A DNA stretch of 64,000 bases from Nakamurella flavida (GCF_030811475.1 NZ_JAUSQV010000001.1:434001-498000); one strand, 5' to 3'; shown: positions 19,086 through 28,552, counted from the stretch's first letter. The notes: generated from the sequence alone by a model not told the origin. Numbers and translations are program-made.

Positions 19086-19927
19086 CGGCGGCCCCGGTCG
19101 CGGCCCGCTCCCGCCGGCGCGACCCCTCGCTGGTGGTCGGCGCCGTCCTCGTCGCGGTCATCGTCCTGGTCGCCGTCGTGTCGGTGTTCTGGACGCCGTG
19201 GTCGACCATCTTCACCGACGTCGCGCACCGGAGCGTCGGCCCGGGGACGGCCGGCCATCTGCTCGGCACGGATCTGCGCGGACGGGACATCGCATCGCTG
19301 CTGATGGCCGGGGCACGGACGACGGTGTACGTCGGCATCGTCGCGGTCGGCATCGCCGCCGTGGTCGGGGTCCCGCTCGGCGTCCTGGCCGGGATGGCCG
19401 GTCCCCGGGTGTCCGAGCTGCTGCTCCGGGTCACCGATCTGTGGTTGGCGTTCCCGGCCCTGCTGACGGCACTGATCCTGGCGGCCGTCCGCGGTGCGTC
19501 GGTGACCACCGCGATGATCGCCATCGGGGTCGCCACGGTGCCGGGCTTCGTCCGGGTGGTCCGCACGGGCACCCGACGGGTGATGGGTACCGACTACGTC
19601 CAGGCGGCGCGGGTCGCGGGGGTGTCCGGGCCGGGCATCGCGCTGACCCACGTGCTGCCGAACGTGCGCGGGGTGATCATCGTCCAGTGCTCGGTGTCGT
19701 ACGCGATCGCCATCTTGGCCGAGGCGGCGCTGTCCTATCTCGGGTTGGGTGCCGGGCCGACGACGGCTTCCTGGGGCCGCATGCTCTACGAGGCTCAGCC
19801 GGCCCTGTCGTTCCAGCCGCTGATGCTGCTGTGGCCGGGGCTGGCCGTCCTGCTCGCCGTGCTCGGTTTCACCCTGCTCGGCGACGGGCTGCGGGACCGT
19901 TCCGATCCGATGCTGGAGGTCCGGTGA
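19082..19927 (+). CDS. ABC transporter permease (DppC type)
   Basis: 281 residues, the second permease half. An N-terminal helix (about 18-38) is followed by the HLLGTDLRGRDIASLLMAGAR segment that marks DppC/OppC proteins, then five more helices. The EAA loop (YVQAARVAGVSGPGIALTHVLPN) lies near residue 180. The start codon overlaps the DppB stop and its own stop overlaps the first ATPase (GTGA), showing tight coupling. It pairs with the preceding permease to form the membrane channel. Confidence 0.92.
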   Translation: MTAAPVAARSRRRDPSLVVGAVLVAVIVLVAVVSVFWTPWSTIFTDVAHRSVGPGTAGHLLGTDLRGRDIASLLMAGARTTVYVGIVAVGIAAVVGVPLGVLAGMAGPRVSELLLRVTDLWLAFPALLTALILAAVRGASVTTAMIAIGVATVPGFVRVVRTGTRRVMGTDYVQAARVAGVSGPGIALTHVLPNVRGVIIVQCSVSYAIAILAEAALSYLGLGAGPTTASWGRMLYEAQPALSFQPLMLLWPGLAVLLAVLGFTLLGDGLRDRSDPMLEVR

Positions 19928-20709
19928 CCGGGAGCGCGGCGGTGCGCGTGCGGGGGCTGACGATCACCGGCGCGGCCGGGCCGCTCGTCCGCGACGTCTC
20001 GTTCGAGGTCGGTGCGGGGGAGCGGGTCGGCGTCATCGGAACCTCCGGGTCGGGCAAGACGCTGACCTGTCTGGCCGTGGCGGGCCTGCTGCCCGCCACC
20101 CTGGCCATGACCGGGTCGATCACCCTGGCCGGTGGCGACCTGGAGCTGACCACCGCGTCCGAGCGGGAGCTGGCGGCGGTGCGCGGGAGCCGCGTCGGGA
20201 TGGTCTTCCAGGAGCCGATGACGGCCCTGAACCCGACCTGGAAGGTGGGCCGACAGGTCGCCGGGGCGATGCGCCGTCGGGTCCCGCCTCGGCGATCGGC
20301 CACGGCGGTCCTCGATCTCCTCGCCCGGACCGGGTTGGACGACCCGGCCCGCATCGCGGACTCCTACCCGCACCAGCTCTCCGGGGGCCAACGGCAGCGC
20401 ATCGTGCTGGCCATCGCCCTGGCCGACCGTCCCGATCTGCTGGTCTGCGACGAGCCGACCACCGCCCTGGACGTCACCGTGCAGGCCCGGGTGCTGGCGC
20501 TCATCGCGGCGCGGACCCGGGAGGTCGGTTCGGCCCTGCTCTTCATCTCCCACGACCTCGCCGTCGTCGCGTCGGTGTGCGACCGGATCCTGGTCATGGA
20601 CGACGGCGCGATCGTCGAGTCGGGGCCGGTGGTCCGCCTGCTCACCGCGCCGGAGCACGACCGCACCCGGGCACTGCTGGCCGATGCCGACCTGGGCGGG
20701 ACGCGATGA
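19924..20709 (+). CDS. ABC transporter ATPase (DppD type)
   Basis: 261 residues. Walker A GTSGSGKT (about 40-47), Q loop VFQEPMTALNP, signature LSGGQRQR, Walker B LLVCDEPTTALD and the switch His in ISHDLAVV are all intact. VFQEPMTALNP and the long PxxLSGGxxQR region are typical of the DppD/OppD subfamily. The C-terminal oligopeptide-ABC extension with its cluster-type cysteines, common in DppD, is short or absent here. GTG start overlaps the preceding permease stop; the stop overlaps the next ATPase start. Confidence 0.92.
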   Translation: MTGSAAVRVRGLTITGAAGPLVRDVSFEVGAGERVGVIGTSGSGKTLTCLAVAGLLPATLAMTGSITLAGGDLELTTASERELAAVRGSRVGMVFQEPMTALNPTWKVGRQVAGAMRRRVPPRRSATAVLDLLARTGLDDPARIADSYPHQLSGGQRQRIVLAIALADRPDLLVCDEPTTALDVTVQARVLALIAARTREVGSALLFISHDLAVVASVCDRILVMDDGAIVESGPVVRLLTAPEHDRTRALLADADLGGTR

Positions 20710-21578
20710 CCGATCCCGTCGTCCGGATCACCGGGGCGCAGCGCGTGTTCCGCCGACCACGCACCTCGCTGTTCACCGCCCCCGGCCAGGTCACCGCCCT
20801 GGCCGGGGTCGACCTGACCGTCCGGCGTGGCGAGCGGTTCGGCATCGTCGGCGAGTCCGGGTCGGGAAAGACGACCCTGCTGCGGGCGCTGGCCGGCCTC
20901 GACCGGCTCACCGCCGGCACCGTCGAGGTGGACGGCCGGGACGTCACCGCGTGTTCGGCGGCCGACCGGATGCACCTGACCCGCCGGCTGCAGATGGTGT
21001 TCCAGGATCCGATGGGTTCGCTCGATCCCCGCATGCGGGTCGGCGCCATCGTCGCCGAGCCGTTGCGGGTGCACGGCGGCGACGGGGGAACGGCGGAGCG
21101 GGTCCGGGCGGCGCTCGCCCGGGTCGGGCTCGACCCGGACGCCGTCGACCGCTATCCGCACCAGTTCTCCGGCGGGCAACGCCAGCGGATCTCCCTGGCC
21201 CGGGCCGTCGTCGGCGGCCCGGCGATCCTGCTCGCCGACGAGGCGGTGTCCGCACTGGACGTGACCGTCCGGGCGCAGGTCCTCGACCTGCTGGCCGAGC
21301 TCGTCCGTGAACGATCGCTGACCCTGGTCTTCGTCTCGCACGACCTCGGGGTGGTCCGCCGGCTGTGCGAACGGGTCGCGGTGATGCGCGCGGGGGAGAT
21401 CGTCGAGACCGGGGCGACCGGGGACGTGCTGGACGCCCCCACCCACCCGTACACGGCGGAGCTCGTCGCCGCCGTGCCCTCGGTGCGGGGGGCGCTGGAG
21501 GCGGCCAGGGAACGGGAACGGGCGGCCGCCGAGGCTGCGGCGGGCGGCGCCGACACCGCGTTCCCGCCGCCCGACTGA
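20706..21578 (+). CDS. ABC transporter ATPase (DppF type)
   Basis: 290 residues, second ATPase of the importer. Walker A GESGSGKT (about 49-56), MVFQDPMGSLDPRM, FSGGQRQRISLARA, Walker B ILLADEAVSALD and SHDLGVV are intact. The C-terminal THPYTAELVAAVPS motif is diagnostic of the oligo/dipeptide subfamily. It ends with an Ala/Glu/Arg-rich tail (about 255-290). Last gene of the five-gene importer operon. Confidence 0.92.
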   Translation: MTDPVVRITGAQRVFRRPRTSLFTAPGQVTALAGVDLTVRRGERFGIVGESGSGKTTLLRALAGLDRLTAGTVEVDGRDVTACSAADRMHLTRRLQMVFQDPMGSLDPRMRVGAIVAEPLRVHGGDGGTAERVRAALARVGLDPDAVDRYPHQFSGGQRQRISLARAVVGGPAILLADEAVSALDVTVRAQVLDLLAELVRERSLTLVFVSHDLGVVRRLCERVAVMRAGEIVETGATGDVLDAPTHPYTAELVAAVPSVRGALEAARERERAAAEAAAGGADTAFPPPD

Positions 21579-21636
21579 ACCGATCCGGATCCCGGCGGGG
21601 CTGCCGCGCCGGGGCGGGCGGTGCCAGGCTGGGTGC

Positions 21637-21909
21637 ATGTGTCGAAACATCCGCGTCCTGCACAACTTCGAGCCCCCGGCGACCGGGGACGAGGTGCACG
21701 CCGCCGCCCTGCAGTACGTCCGCAAGATCAGCGGGACGACCAAGCCGTCGGCGGCCAACCAGGCCGCCTTCGACGAGGCCGTGCTGGAGATCGCCGCGGC
21801 GACCCGGCACCTGCTCGGCCACCTGACCACCGCCGCGCCCCCGAAGGACCGGGACGTGGAGGCGGCCAAGGCCAGGGCCCGCAGCGCGCAGCGGTTCGCG
21901 ACCACCTGA
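21637..21909 (+). CDS. DUF2277 family protein
   Basis: 90 residues beginning MCRNIRVLHNFEPPAT, the signature start of DUF2277, with conserved YVRKISG and a C-terminal AAKARARSAQRF helix. Small, soluble and helical; function unknown. The ATG lies just after a GGTGCCAGGCTGGGTGC stretch without a Shine-Dalgarno site, consistent with leaderless translation. Confidence 0.88.
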   Translation: MCRNIRVLHNFEPPATGDEVHAAALQYVRKISGTTKPSAANQAAFDEAVLEIAAATRHLLGHLTTAAPPKDRDVEAAKARARSAQRFATT

Positions 21910-21989
21910 GCCGCCGCCGTCGGTGACCGGAGCCGGTGTGACCGGACCAGATGATGGGCGCCCGGCCGGCGGCGGGTCACAATGAGGCC

Positions 21990-22688
21990 ATGGGGTCGCG
22001 GGTGGGTCGAGCGTGCGTGGCCGCGTGCTGGCTGCTGTGGATCGGCGTGCAGGCCGGCGCCGGCGATCCGTTGATCCCGGACATCTCCTACAGCCAGTAC
22101 GGGTTGGGTCCGCGCGGCTGGATGTTCTCCCTGTGGGCCGTCCTGCTCGGGATCGGACCCCTGCTGCTCTGGCGGGCCCGGCCGGTGCCCGGCCGCGCGC
22201 CGATCCTCTGCCTGGCCGTCGGCACCGTCGGGACGCTGGTGATGGCCGTCGTCCGGACCGACGCGGGCGGCCTGCAGCAGTCCCTGCAGGCCCAGGTGCA
22301 TGCGGCCGGGGCCATCGCCGCCATGGTCGCCCTGCCCACCGGGATCGTGCTGGCCCTGCGGTTCGCGCCCACCCGCGTCGCGCGGACGGCCGCCGGCCTG
22401 GGTCTCGCGTCGTTGGCCGGTCTGCTGCTCATCGGCGCGGCGGCGGCCGGGGTGGACATCCTGGGCATCGGTCAGCAGGACGCCTGGGCCTTCTGGCAGG
22501 GCTTCACCGTGCTCGTCGACATGCTGCTGCTGGGTCTGTACGCCGTCGCGGTCGGCTCGCTGCCGGTCCGTCCCGCGGCGGGGCGTCCGGACGCGCCCCC
22601 GCCCGCACCGCGCGTCCCGGCCGTTCCGGACGGGCCGGCGGGGTCGGCGCCGGAGCGAGCAACATCACAGCGCCCACACGCCGGCTGA
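21990..22688 (+). CDS. DUF998 family integral membrane protein
   Basis: 232 residues with about six hydrophobic helices and a Pro/Ala-rich hydrophilic C-terminal tail (about 190-232). The DPLIPDISYSQYG region and helix pattern resemble DUF998 membrane proteins of unknown function. The reading frame begins at 21951, but the ATG at 21990 lies a few bases after CACAAT, a leaderless-type box, and gives a proper first helix (VGRACVAACWLLWIGV). Transcribed before the MFS transporter but separated by about 110 bp. Confidence 0.75.
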   Translation: MGSRVGRACVAACWLLWIGVQAGAGDPLIPDISYSQYGLGPRGWMFSLWAVLLGIGPLLLWRARPVPGRAPILCLAVGTVGTLVMAVVRTDAGGLQQSLQAQVHAAGAIAAMVALPTGIVLALRFAPTRVARTAAGLGLASLAGLLLIGAAAAGVDILGIGQQDAWAFWQGFTVLVDMLLLGLYAVAVGSLPVRPAAGRPDAPPPAPRVPAVPDGPAGSAPERATSQRPHAG

Positions 22689-22801
22689 CTCCCCGGGTGC
22701 CGTTGGATGGACGAGGACGGCCTGCAGCACGACTCGGGTGACGTCCGCGGGGGGCCGTCGGCGTTCTCACGCCACGCACCCGCCACCGTCTGAAGGACGC
22801 C

Positions 22802-24193
22802 ATGACCCCGCCGCTCGACCTCGGTCTCGCACCCTCCACCGCCGGCCCGTCCGCCGGCATCTCCACCGGCCCGTCCAGCGACGCAGCCCCGGTCCCGCCC
22901 GCCGGGCTCGACGCGGAACGGTCGGCGCCCGTCGCTCCCGGGCCGCGGTCGGTGACTCCGGCTCTGGTCGCGCTGGCGCTGGGTGGTTTTGCGATCGGCG
23001 TCACCGAGTTCGCCTCGATGGGTCTGCTGCCGACCATCGCCGGATCGCTCGGGGTCTCCGAGCCGACCGCCGGACACCTGATCTCCGCCTACGCCCTCGG
23101 GGTGGTGGTCGGGGCACCGGCCCTGGCCGTCCTCGGCGCCCGGGTGTCCCGCCGGGCCCTGCTGATCGCCCTGATCGGTCTGTTCGCGGCCGGGCACGTG
23201 GCCGGGGCACTGGCCCCCGATCTGACCAGCCTGACCATCGCCCGGTTCGTCTCCGGACTCCCGCACGGCGCCTACTTCGGGGTGGCCGCGGTTGTCGCGG
23301 CCTCGCTGGTACCCGCCGCCCGCCGGGGCCGGGCCATCGCCTCGGTCATGCTCGGGCTCACCGTGGCCAACATCATCGGTGTGCCGGTGGCGACGGCGAT
23401 CGGGCAGGCCTGGGGCTGGCGGGCCGCGTTCTGGCTGGTCGCCGCGCTGGGCGTGGTCACCATGGTCGGGGTCAGGCTGGTCGTCCCGGCCGTGCGGCGG
23501 GACGCCTCCGCCAGCATGACCCAGGAGCTGACCGCGCTGTCCCGACTGCAGGTCTGGCTGACCCTGGCCGCGGGTGTGGTCGGCTTCGGCGGGATCTTCG
23601 CCGTCTACACCTACATCACCTCGACGCTGACCGAGACGGCCGGGCTCTCCCTCGGTTGGGTCCCACTGGTGCTGGCCCTGTTCGGCGTGGGCATGACGCT
23701 GGGCACCGTGATCGGCGGTCGGCTGGCCGACTGGTCGGTGCCGCGCACGATCCTGCTGGGCATGGTGGGCATCGTCGCGGTGATGGTGTTGTTCACCGTG
23801 GCCACCCGGCACCCGCTGACCGCGGCCGGCGGCGTCTTCCTGCTCGGCCTGGCGACCGCCTCGACCATGCCGGCGATGCAGGCCCGGTTGATGGACGTGG
23901 CCGACGGCGCCCAGTCGCTGGCCGCCTCGCTCAGTCACGCCGCCGGCAATCTCGGCAACGCGTTGGGGGCCTGGTTGGGCGGTGTGGTCATCGCGGCCGG
24001 GCTCGGCTACCCGTCGCTGGGCTGGGTGGGCGGGGCACTGGCCGCCGCGGGCCTGCTCGTCATGGTGGTGGCGTTCGGGATCGACCGCACCACCCGGCCC
24101 CACCGTTCGGTCGTCATCGCCCGCGGGCGTGCGGTGCTGGGGCGATCCACCTCCGCCACCGACGATGCGACGTCGAAGCCGGGCACCCGGTAA
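22802..24193 (+). CDS. MFS transporter, AraJ-like drug/sugar efflux type
   Basis: 463 residues with twelve predicted membrane helices after a Pro/Ser-rich cytoplasmic leader (about 1-50). The FAIGVTEFASMGLLPTIA start of helix 1 and the ISAYALGVVVGAP region are typical of the AraJ/DHA1 12-TM branch, which exports drugs or sugars by proton antiport. GARVSRRALL is the loop 2-3 motif. ATG at 22802 with AAGGA upstream. No regulator adjoins it, so the substrate cannot be predicted. Confidence 0.9.
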   Translation: MTPPLDLGLAPSTAGPSAGISTGPSSDAAPVPPAGLDAERSAPVAPGPRSVTPALVALALGGFAIGVTEFASMGLLPTIAGSLGVSEPTAGHLISAYALGVVVGAPALAVLGARVSRRALLIALIGLFAAGHVAGALAPDLTSLTIARFVSGLPHGAYFGVAAVVAASLVPAARRGRAIASVMLGLTVANIIGVPVATAIGQAWGWRAAFWLVAALGVVTMVGVRLVVPAVRRDASASMTQELTALSRLQVWLTLAAGVVGFGGIFAVYTYITSTLTETAGLSLGWVPLVLALFGVGMTLGTVIGGRLADWSVPRTILLGMVGIVAVMVLFTVATRHPLTAAGGVFLLGLATASTMPAMQARLMDVADGAQSLAASLSHAAGNLGNALGAWLGGVVIAAGLGYPSLGWVGGALAAAGLLVMVVAFGIDRTTRPHRSVVIARGRAVLGRSTSATDDATSKPGTR

Positions 24194-24367
24194 CATCACC
24201 GAGCCGGTCGAGCGCCGGGCCGCGATCCGCGGCTGCCCGGGAGCGCTCCGATCGGTCGATGTCGTACGGGCCGGTTACGGTGAGGACGACAGCACTGCGT
24301 GACACCGGATCGTCGACGAGGCCCGTCCGGTCCCCGGCCCCATCAGCATCGATTTCGAGGGATCCAC

Positions 24368-25672
24368 ATGAGTGAATCGGTCCTCCCCGTCCGCGCCGCC
24401 GCGTCGGCTCGCCGGCGCCCGCACGTCGTGATCGTCGGCGGTGGTTTCGCCGGTCTGTCCGCGCTGCGCTCGCTGCAGAGCTCCGATGTCGACATCACCC
24501 TGGTCGACCGGCACACCTACAACGCCTTCCAGCCGCTGCTGTACCAGGTCGCGACGGCCGGGCTGAACCCCGGCGACGTCACCTTCTTCCTGCGCGCCGC
24601 GCGGATGCGGCAGCGCAACGTCAGCTTCCGCCAGGGTCTGGTCACCGGCATCGACACCGAGAGCAACGAGCTGTCCTTCCAGGACGGCGCGACGATGTCG
24701 TTCGACTACCTGATCCTCGCCTCGGGCGCGACGACGAACTACTTCGGCACCAAGGGTGCCGAGGAGAACTCCCTGGCGATCTACACCCGCGCCCAGGCGT
24801 TGACCCTGCGCGACCGCATCTTCACCAACCTCGAGCACGCCGCCGCCTCCAACTCCGGCGACGACGTGGCGATCGTGGTCGTCGGTGCCGGCCCCACCGG
24901 CGTCGAGATGGCCGGCGCGCTGGCCGAGCTGCGCAACGACGCCATGGCGGCCATCTACCCCGAGCTGGATCCGCGTCGCACCCACATCGTGCTGGTCGAG
25001 ATGACCGACAAGGTGCTCGGGCCGTTCGCCCCGAGCCTGCGCGAGTACGCGGCCAAGGCTCTCCGCGAGCGCGGCGTCGAGCTGCGGCTCAACACCTCGG
25101 TGGCCGAGGTCCGCGAGGACGGCGTGCTGTTCGGCAGCGGCGAGTTCCTCAAGGCCGGCGTGGTCATCTGGGCCACCGGCGTGGCCGTGCCCAAGATCGT
25201 CGGCGAATGGGGCATGCCCCAGGGCCGCGGCGGGCGCATCACCACCGATGCCGATCTGCGCGTCACCGGGTTCCCCAACATCTTCGCGGTGGGTGACGTC
25301 GGCCTCGCGCCGGACCCGCAGCCGCAGCTGGCCCAGCCCGCCCTGCAGGGCGGCAAGCACGCCGGCAAGCAGATCGCGGCCCTGGTCACCGGTCGCCCGA
25401 CGCAGCCGTTCGTGTACCACGACAAGGGCACGATGGCCACGGTCGGCCGTCGCGCCGCGGTGGCCGACATCGCCCTGCCGGGCAAGCGGTCGGTCCGTCT
25501 CACCGGTACCATCGCCTGGCTGGTGTGGCTGTTCATCCACATCATCATGCTGCTGGGCAACCGGAACCGGTTGGCTACGCTGATCAACCTCACCACCAAG
25601 TACCTGGCGCCCTCCCGCCGGACGAACCCGATCGTCGGGGACGTGCCGGTGTTCGAGCACCAGCGTTCCTGA
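24368..25672 (+). CDS. ndh: Type II NADH:quinone oxidoreductase
   Basis: 434 residues. FAD-binding VVIVGGGFAGLSAL (about 18-31), NADH-binding VVVVGAGPTGVEMAGAL (about 174-190), and the second FAD motif IFAVGDVG are present, as is the quinone-site region AQPALQGGKHAGKQ. The C-terminal amphipathic helices (about 375-415, WLVWLFIHIIMLLG) anchor it to the inner membrane face. It oxidises NADH and feeds menaquinone without proton pumping. ATG at 24368 with GAGGGA upstream. A GGTTACGGT element near 24270 could be its promoter. Confidence 0.95.
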   Translation: MSESVLPVRAAASARRRPHVVIVGGGFAGLSALRSLQSSDVDITLVDRHTYNAFQPLLYQVATAGLNPGDVTFFLRAARMRQRNVSFRQGLVTGIDTESNELSFQDGATMSFDYLILASGATTNYFGTKGAEENSLAIYTRAQALTLRDRIFTNLEHAAASNSGDDVAIVVVGAGPTGVEMAGALAELRNDAMAAIYPELDPRRTHIVLVEMTDKVLGPFAPSLREYAAKALRERGVELRLNTSVAEVREDGVLFGSGEFLKAGVVIWATGVAVPKIVGEWGMPQGRGGRITTDADLRVTGFPNIFAVGDVGLAPDPQPQLAQPALQGGKHAGKQIAALVTGRPTQPFVYHDKGTMATVGRRAAVADIALPGKRSVRLTGTIAWLVWLFIHIIMLLGNRNRLATLINLTTKYLAPSRRTNPIVGDVPVFEHQRS

Positions 25673-25702
25673 CCGGCGCCCGGCCGGGCTCCCGATCGGA
25701 TA

Positions 25703-25731
25703 CTGACGTGTCAACTACTGCCGCGTACGAT
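25703..25731 (+). promoter_or_regulatory. Leaderless promoter and possible operator of the MarR gene
   Basis: CTGACG (25703-25708) and TACGAT (25726-25731) are 17 bp apart, and the GTG start follows TACGAT by 6 nt, the usual leaderless spacing. TGACGTGTCA overlapping the -35 is a near-palindrome and could be the regulator's own operator. Confidence 0.5.
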
Positions 25732-25737
25732 GGTGGT

Positions 25738-26217
25738 GTGACGGTGCGATGGTTGGACGATCGGGAGCTCGCCGGGTGGCGTGGGCTGCAGCGGCTGCGA
25801 GGCCCGCTGGCGGCTGCGCTGAACCGCCAGCTCACCCAGGACTCGGGTCTGTCCAACGCCGACTACGAGGTGCTGGTGGTGCTCTCCGAGCTCGAGGACG
25901 GTGTCCTGCGCGTCGGTGAGCTCGGTCGGATGACCGGGTGGGAGAAGAGCCGCCTGTCCCACCACCTCAAGCGCATGCAGACCCGTGGGCTGATCAGCCG
26001 GCGGGAATGTTCCACCGACGGTCGTGGCGCGTTCGTCGAGATCACCCCGGTCGGTCGCCAGGCCATCGGTGAGGCCGCTCCCGGGCACGTCGCCGCCGTC
26101 CGCCGGTTGGTCGTCGATCTGCTGACGCCCGCCGAACTCGACGCCCTCGCGGCCATCGGGGACAAGGTCAACGCCCGGCTCGCCGCCGAGGGCTGCTGCG
26201 AGACCGACGGCGAATGA
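25738..26217 (+). CDS. MarR-family transcriptional regulator
   Basis: 159 residues. The winged-helix domain occupies about 25-140: the recognition-helix region GWEKSRLSHHLKRMQTRGLISRREC and the wing STDGRGAFVEITPVGR are clearly MarR-like. GWEKSRLSHH is a variant common in actinobacterial MarR proteins. The CC pair near the C-terminus (GCCETDGE) could be redox-active, but that is speculation. GTG 25738 is chosen for the leaderless promoter. The stop overlaps the start of the downstream membrane protein (ATGA), so the pair is co-transcribed. Confidence 0.92.
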   Translation: MTVRWLDDRELAGWRGLQRLRGPLAAALNRQLTQDSGLSNADYEVLVVLSELEDGVLRVGELGRMTGWEKSRLSHHLKRMQTRGLISRRECSTDGRGAFVEITPVGRQAIGEAAPGHVAAVRRLVVDLLTPAELDALAAIGDKVNARLAAEGCCETDGE

Positions 26218-27032
26218 CCGCCCCCGGGCCGGACGCGCCGAACACCGTGGACCCGCCGGAACGCTCGACGGCGTCGCGCGGAACGGACGTGCCGACGCAA
26301 CCCGACGGGCAGGACGACCCGCAGGACCGGATCTCCCTGCGCAAGGACGTCCGTCCGGACGATCGTGACGTGATTCGCGCGGGGACGACCGAGGTCTCCC
26401 GGATCGATCCCGGCGACCTGCCGGAAGCCGTCCCGTCGACCCCGTCCCTGGCCGCTCGGGCCACCCGTGCGGTCACCACCACCCGGGACCGTGCCGCGGG
26501 CCAGCTCACCACTGTGGTCGTCCCGGTCATCCGGCTCGCCGCCCACGCTCTCCGCATCGTCGCCGCGGCGCCCGTCCTCGCCGGTCTGCTGCTCCTCTGG
26601 GCGGCGATCTCCCGCGGCGGCCCCGTCGTCCGCGAATCCCTCCTGCTCGTCCTCCTGGGGTGCATCCCCGCCGCGTGGCTGGCCGTCCGCCGCCACCAAC
26701 TGCTCCGCGCCGTCCGCGCGCCCGCGGAGCTCACCGCCGACCTCATCGCCGTGGTCAGCGGTCGCGAGCTGTGGGAGGGGCTGGCCGGCAACCTGCGCTC
26801 CGGCCCGAAGCCGGTGTCCTCCGGCCGCGCCCTGTGGGCTCTGCGGGGGTTGTGGCGCGGCGTGAAGGCCGGTGGTGGTGTCCTCGACTCGCTCACCGGC
26901 CGGCCCACCCTGGTGCCGCTGATGCCCGGTCGACTGCGGGGCCTGCTGATGCTCTGCGTGGCCTGCCTGGTCACCGCGGGCATCCTGCTGGCGTACGCGG
27001 TCATCAACGCCCTGCTGGCCGGGATCGGCTGA
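26214..27032 (+). CDS. Membrane protein of unknown function
   Basis: 272 residues. A hydrophilic, Pro/Asp/Arg-rich N-terminus (about 1-95) precedes a pair of helices at about 118-160 (VLAGLLLLWAAI and LLLVLLGCIPAAWLAV) and a third at about 243-268. The section between them is basic and soluble. Two helices, a cytoplasmic middle domain and a final helix make it look like a membrane-associated accessory protein. No family recognised. Translationally coupled to the MarR regulator, suggesting it is part of what that regulator controls. Confidence 0.75.
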   Translation: MTAPGPDAPNTVDPPERSTASRGTDVPTQPDGQDDPQDRISLRKDVRPDDRDVIRAGTTEVSRIDPGDLPEAVPSTPSLAARATRAVTTTRDRAAGQLTTVVVPVIRLAAHALRIVAAAPVLAGLLLLWAAISRGGPVVRESLLLVLLGCIPAAWLAVRRHQLLRAVRAPAELTADLIAVVSGRELWEGLAGNLRSGPKPVSSGRALWALRGLWRGVKAGGGVLDSLTGRPTLVPLMPGRLRGLLMLCVACLVTAGILLAYAVINALLAGIG

Positions 27033-27231
27033 GCCGGCCCGCCGGTCCACCGAGCCTGAGCGGGGATCGACCCGGGGACCCGGCCGGTGACGCCCCGGCG
27101 CAGGACCTGGTCGGAAGCGGCGGCCGAGGTCGGACCCCGACGGGCCGCGCCGATCCGACGACTACGGTGGACCGGGGCGCAGATGCCCACGGCGCGGATC
27201 GCAGCGCGCCGACCATGCGAGAGGACGTCAC

Positions 27232-27678
27232 GTGTCGAACCCGTTGGAAACCCCCGAGCAGATCGACGAGAGCAACGCCGGCACCGAGGTGCACGGCGCC
27301 GACGGGGTGGCCGAGCAGCTGACCGCCGGGGACACCCTGGACCCCCGCGCGCTGGGTGACTCGTTGGACGAGGGCTACTCCCCGCCCGACCGCGAGCCGT
27401 CGGTGCACGTGCCCACCGAGGCCGAGGAGGAGGAGGGCGCCAGCCTGGACGAACTGCTGGCCGCCGAGACCCCCGAGGTGTGGGACCGCGAGGACACTTC
27501 CCTGTTCGACGAGGAGGGTGACGAGGTCGGCACCGAGCGGGCCGGCCGGTTGATCGACACCGACGGCGGCCTCGGCGACCTCGAGAAGGACCTGCTCGCC
27601 GAGGATGTCGGCATCGACGGTGCCGGGGCCAGTGCCGAGGAGGCCGCGGTCCACATCGTCGCCGACGACGAGCGCTGA
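27232..27678 (+). CDS. DUF5709 family acidic protein
   Basis: 148 residues, extremely acidic (Asp/Glu-rich throughout, EAEEEEGASLDELL near the middle). The DTLDPRALGDSLDEGYSPPDREPS block is the DUF5709 signature. Soluble, probably largely disordered, without catalytic motifs; function unknown in actinobacteria. GTG start at 27232 preceded by GAGAGGA. Confidence 0.85.
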   Translation: MSNPLETPEQIDESNAGTEVHGADGVAEQLTAGDTLDPRALGDSLDEGYSPPDREPSVHVPTEAEEEEGASLDELLAAETPEVWDREDTSLFDEEGDEVGTERAGRLIDTDGGLGDLEKDLLAEDVGIDGAGASAEEAAVHIVADDER

Positions 27679-27721
27679 GCGCCCGCCCGCCCGCTGACCC
27701 GTCCGCCCCGGTGGGTGGGCG

Positions 27722-28486
27722 ATGACGGGCTGGGACGCGGTGCTGCTGGTCGGGGCCGGGGTGGCCGGCGGGCTGACCGGCAGCATCGCCGGACTGGCCT
27801 CGCTCTTCACCTATCCAGCGCTGCTGCTCACCGGACTGACCCCGGTGGCGGCGAACATCTCCAACACCGTGGCGCTGCTGTTCGGCGGGTTCGGGTCGGC
27901 GGCCAGTTCCCGACCCGAACTCACCGGGCAGGCGCGCCCGCTGCGGATCTGGGGTCTGCTGGCCGCGGTGGGCGGGATGTCCGGGGCGGCGCTGCTGCTC
28001 CTCACCCCGGCGGACAACTTCGCCCGCATCGTGCCGTTCCTGGTCGGCCTGGCCGCGCTGACCATCCTCATCCCCCGCAGGAGACGGCCCGCCGCCGGCG
28101 GGGTCCCGGCCATGTTGTCGGGTCGGGTCCGCCCGGTAGTGGCGATCGGGGTGTTCGCCGTCGCCGTGTACGGCGGGTACTTCGGGGCGGCTGCGGGCGT
28201 GCTGATGCTGGCCCTGCTGCTGTTCGCCGGGGGAGACACCCTGCCCCGGGCCAACGCGGCCAAGAACATCCTGATGCTGACGGCCAACGGGGTCGCGGCC
28301 GTCGGCTTCGTGATCTTCGCCGACGTGCCGTGGAGCCATGTGCTCCCGCTGGCCGCGGGTGCCGTCGTCGGGTCCTGGCTGGGCCCGAAGGTGGTGCGCC
28401 GCGCCCCGGCCACGGTGCTGCGGGCAATCATCGGCATCGCCGGCCTGGGGTTGGCCATCCGGTTGGGCATCCAGGCCTACGGCTGA
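27722..28486 (+). CDS. TauE/SafE family membrane permease
   Basis: 254 residues with eight predicted helices. The N-terminal GAGVAGGLTGSIAGLASLFTYP and the repeat-like second half (GYFGAAAGVLMLALLLF) give the TauE/SafE inverted-repeat pattern. Members export or import sulfite, sulfonates or other organic anions; which applies here is unknown. ATG at 27722, 44 bp after DUF5709. It converges on the MhuD-like gene. Confidence 0.9.
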   Translation: MTGWDAVLLVGAGVAGGLTGSIAGLASLFTYPALLLTGLTPVAANISNTVALLFGGFGSAASSRPELTGQARPLRIWGLLAAVGGMSGAALLLLTPADNFARIVPFLVGLAALTILIPRRRRPAAGGVPAMLSGRVRPVVAIGVFAVAVYGGYFGAAAGVLMLALLLFAGGDTLPRANAAKNILMLTANGVAAVGFVIFADVPWSHVLPLAAGAVVGSWLGPKVVRRAPATVLRAIIGIAGLGLAIRLGIQAYG

Positions 28487-28552
28487 GGCCGAAGAGCATC
28501 GCCGGGCCCGCCGGGCGGAGGTCCGGCCGGACCGACGACGTGCCCCCTCCGG

